From Bacteroidota bacterium (GTDB lineage: Bacteria; Bacteroidota; Bacteroidia; Bacteroidales; VadinHA17), in the NCBI GenBank assembly GCA_029552825.1, contig JAKPDL010000080.1, positions 1 to 32,447 of the forward strand: a stretch of 32,447 bases of DNA, in the 5' to 3' direction. The notes below the pieces were generated by a model, which was not told the origin of the DNA, made no database searches, and saw only the letters and a list, made by a program, of their open reading frames with translations. This document shows positions 31,911 through 32,447 of this stretch, in pieces. Position numbers and translations under genes: made by a program. How positions within the stretch are numbered: position 1 is the first letter of the stretch; each line of letters begins with the position of its first letter.

Positions 31911-32447
31911 TTACGGTTTAACAATTATTTTCTTCTTTCTTTCAAAATAGTGTGTATGCAGCAGTTTATGTGCTTTCTCGCTATTTGGTTTGCCCAGAAA
32001 TTCTTCATAGAGCTTTATTATGACCGGATTCTCGTGTGATTTACGAAGCGGTTTGTTGCGATCTTCCTGGTAGATAGCTGCAGCTCTAGCCTTAAGTATT
32101 TCGGAGTTTCCATGGTGTAATGGTTGTCCTCCTCCTCCTATACATCCACCGGGGCATGCCATTATCTCTATTGCATGGAATTTTGATTTTCCGGAGCGTA
32201 CATCATCGAGCAATTTTCTGGCATTGCCGAGTCCGTGAGCAATTCCGATGTTGAGCTTTAACTCTCCGAAATCAACTGTTGCACTTCTGACACCTTCAAA
32301 ACCTCTAAGTTCGGTGAAGTCGATCCTGCCCAATTTTTTGCCTGTGTAAAGCTCATAAGCTGTTCTTACAGCAGCTTCGATTACACCGCCTGTTGTGCCG
32401 AAGATGACTCCTGCACCGGTTGATTCACCAAGTGGCAGGTCAAACTC
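31911..32447 (-). CDS. hydA: [FeFe]-hydrogenase large subunit, C-terminal part (cut by the right edge)
   Basis: The visible 178 residues are the end of an [FeFe]-hydrogenase catalytic subunit. The frame is open to the window edge. Near its start is FGTTGGVIEAAVRT, the L2-type H-cluster motif, and then MACPGGCIGGGGQP, the L3 motif whose Cys98 and Cys102 (counted from the edge) ligate the cluster. The C-terminal stretch after it (AAAIYQEDRNKPLRKSHENP) is the usual small-subunit-like tail. The N-terminal ferredoxin domains and the L1 motif lie beyond 32447. A TTG at 32333 is internal, not a start. The enzyme makes or takes up H2 in fermenting anaerobes. Confidence 0.94.
   Translation of the reverse strand, partial: EFDLPLGESTGAGVIFGTTGGVIEAAVRTAYELYTGKKLGRIDFTELRGFEGVRSATVDFGELKLNIGIAHGLGNARKLLDDVRSGKSKFHAIEIMACPGGCIGGGGQPLHHGNSEILKARAAAIYQEDRNKPLRKSHENPVIIKLYEEFLGKPNSEKAHKLLHTHYFERKKKIIVKP

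Noticed and set aside
32333-32333. Start of a separate short protein at TTG 32333
   Set aside because: The frame is open upstream to the window edge and encodes the hydrogenase L2 motif, so the TTG is internal to hydA.

Overview
The window is a chromosomal stretch from a bacterium of the phylum Bacteroidota, most likely an anaerobic, fermentative member of the Bacteroidales or a related order. Four things point there: a SusC/SusD-type outer-membrane pair; Bacteroidota-specific families (DUF5606, the DUF3276 PUR-like protein, NusB with a long N-terminal extension); -7 promoter elements of the form TAnnTTTG with few classical -35/-10 boxes; and the start of an [FeFe]-hydrogenase/NuoE-like locus at the right edge. 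Nothing in it looks like a prophage, integrated plasmid, CRISPR array, rRNA or tRNA. All gene calls come from reading motifs by eye; no database search was run.

Layout. 1-52: first codons of a leftward gene cut by the window edge. 292-1326: ftcD. 1555-6169: a SusC/SusD pair in which SusC is interrupted by one in-frame TGA. 6196-6767: a terminator, a tandem 8-bp repeat tract, a four-helix-bundle (S23-like) gene and an 11-bp direct repeat. 6791-11434 (minus): lipoprotein, ftsK, lolA and an NlpC/P60 peptidase. 11705-12712: ornithine carbamoyltransferase, with a shared terminator facing a DUF456 membrane protein. 13336-13725 (minus): DUF3276. 13896-17472: nusB, DUF1573 lipoprotein, yajC, YbbR-like, coaE and a TerB/J-domain protein, tightly packed, followed by DUF5606. 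18441-19886: pyruvoyl-dependent arginine decarboxylase and agmatinase (arginine to putrescine). 19883-21460 (minus): mazG and a SAM hydrolase/halogenase-family protein. 21563-25574: phoH, purC and a LysM/periplasmic-binding-fold fusion. 25684-27116: ECF sigma factor, a small membrane protein (candidate anti-sigma) and a CpxP-like periplasmic protein. 27101-29332 (minus): a large TPR protein overlapping the previous gene tail to tail. 29482-31266: YgiQ-type radical SAM protein. 31400-32447 (minus): NuoE-like subunit and the C-terminal part of an [FeFe]-hydrogenase.

Most of the window is housekeeping. The places most worth a second look are the nonsense codon at a conserved Trp in the SusC barrel, the repeat-flanked four-helix-bundle gene, the SAM-hydrolase homologue whose expected triad residues look substituted, the two-gene putrescine operon built on a pyruvoyl decarboxylase, the LysM/PBP1-fold fusion, and the sigma/membrane/CpxP-like envelope-stress cassette. 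I do not see a convincing new multi-gene system. The interest lies in these smaller anomalies.
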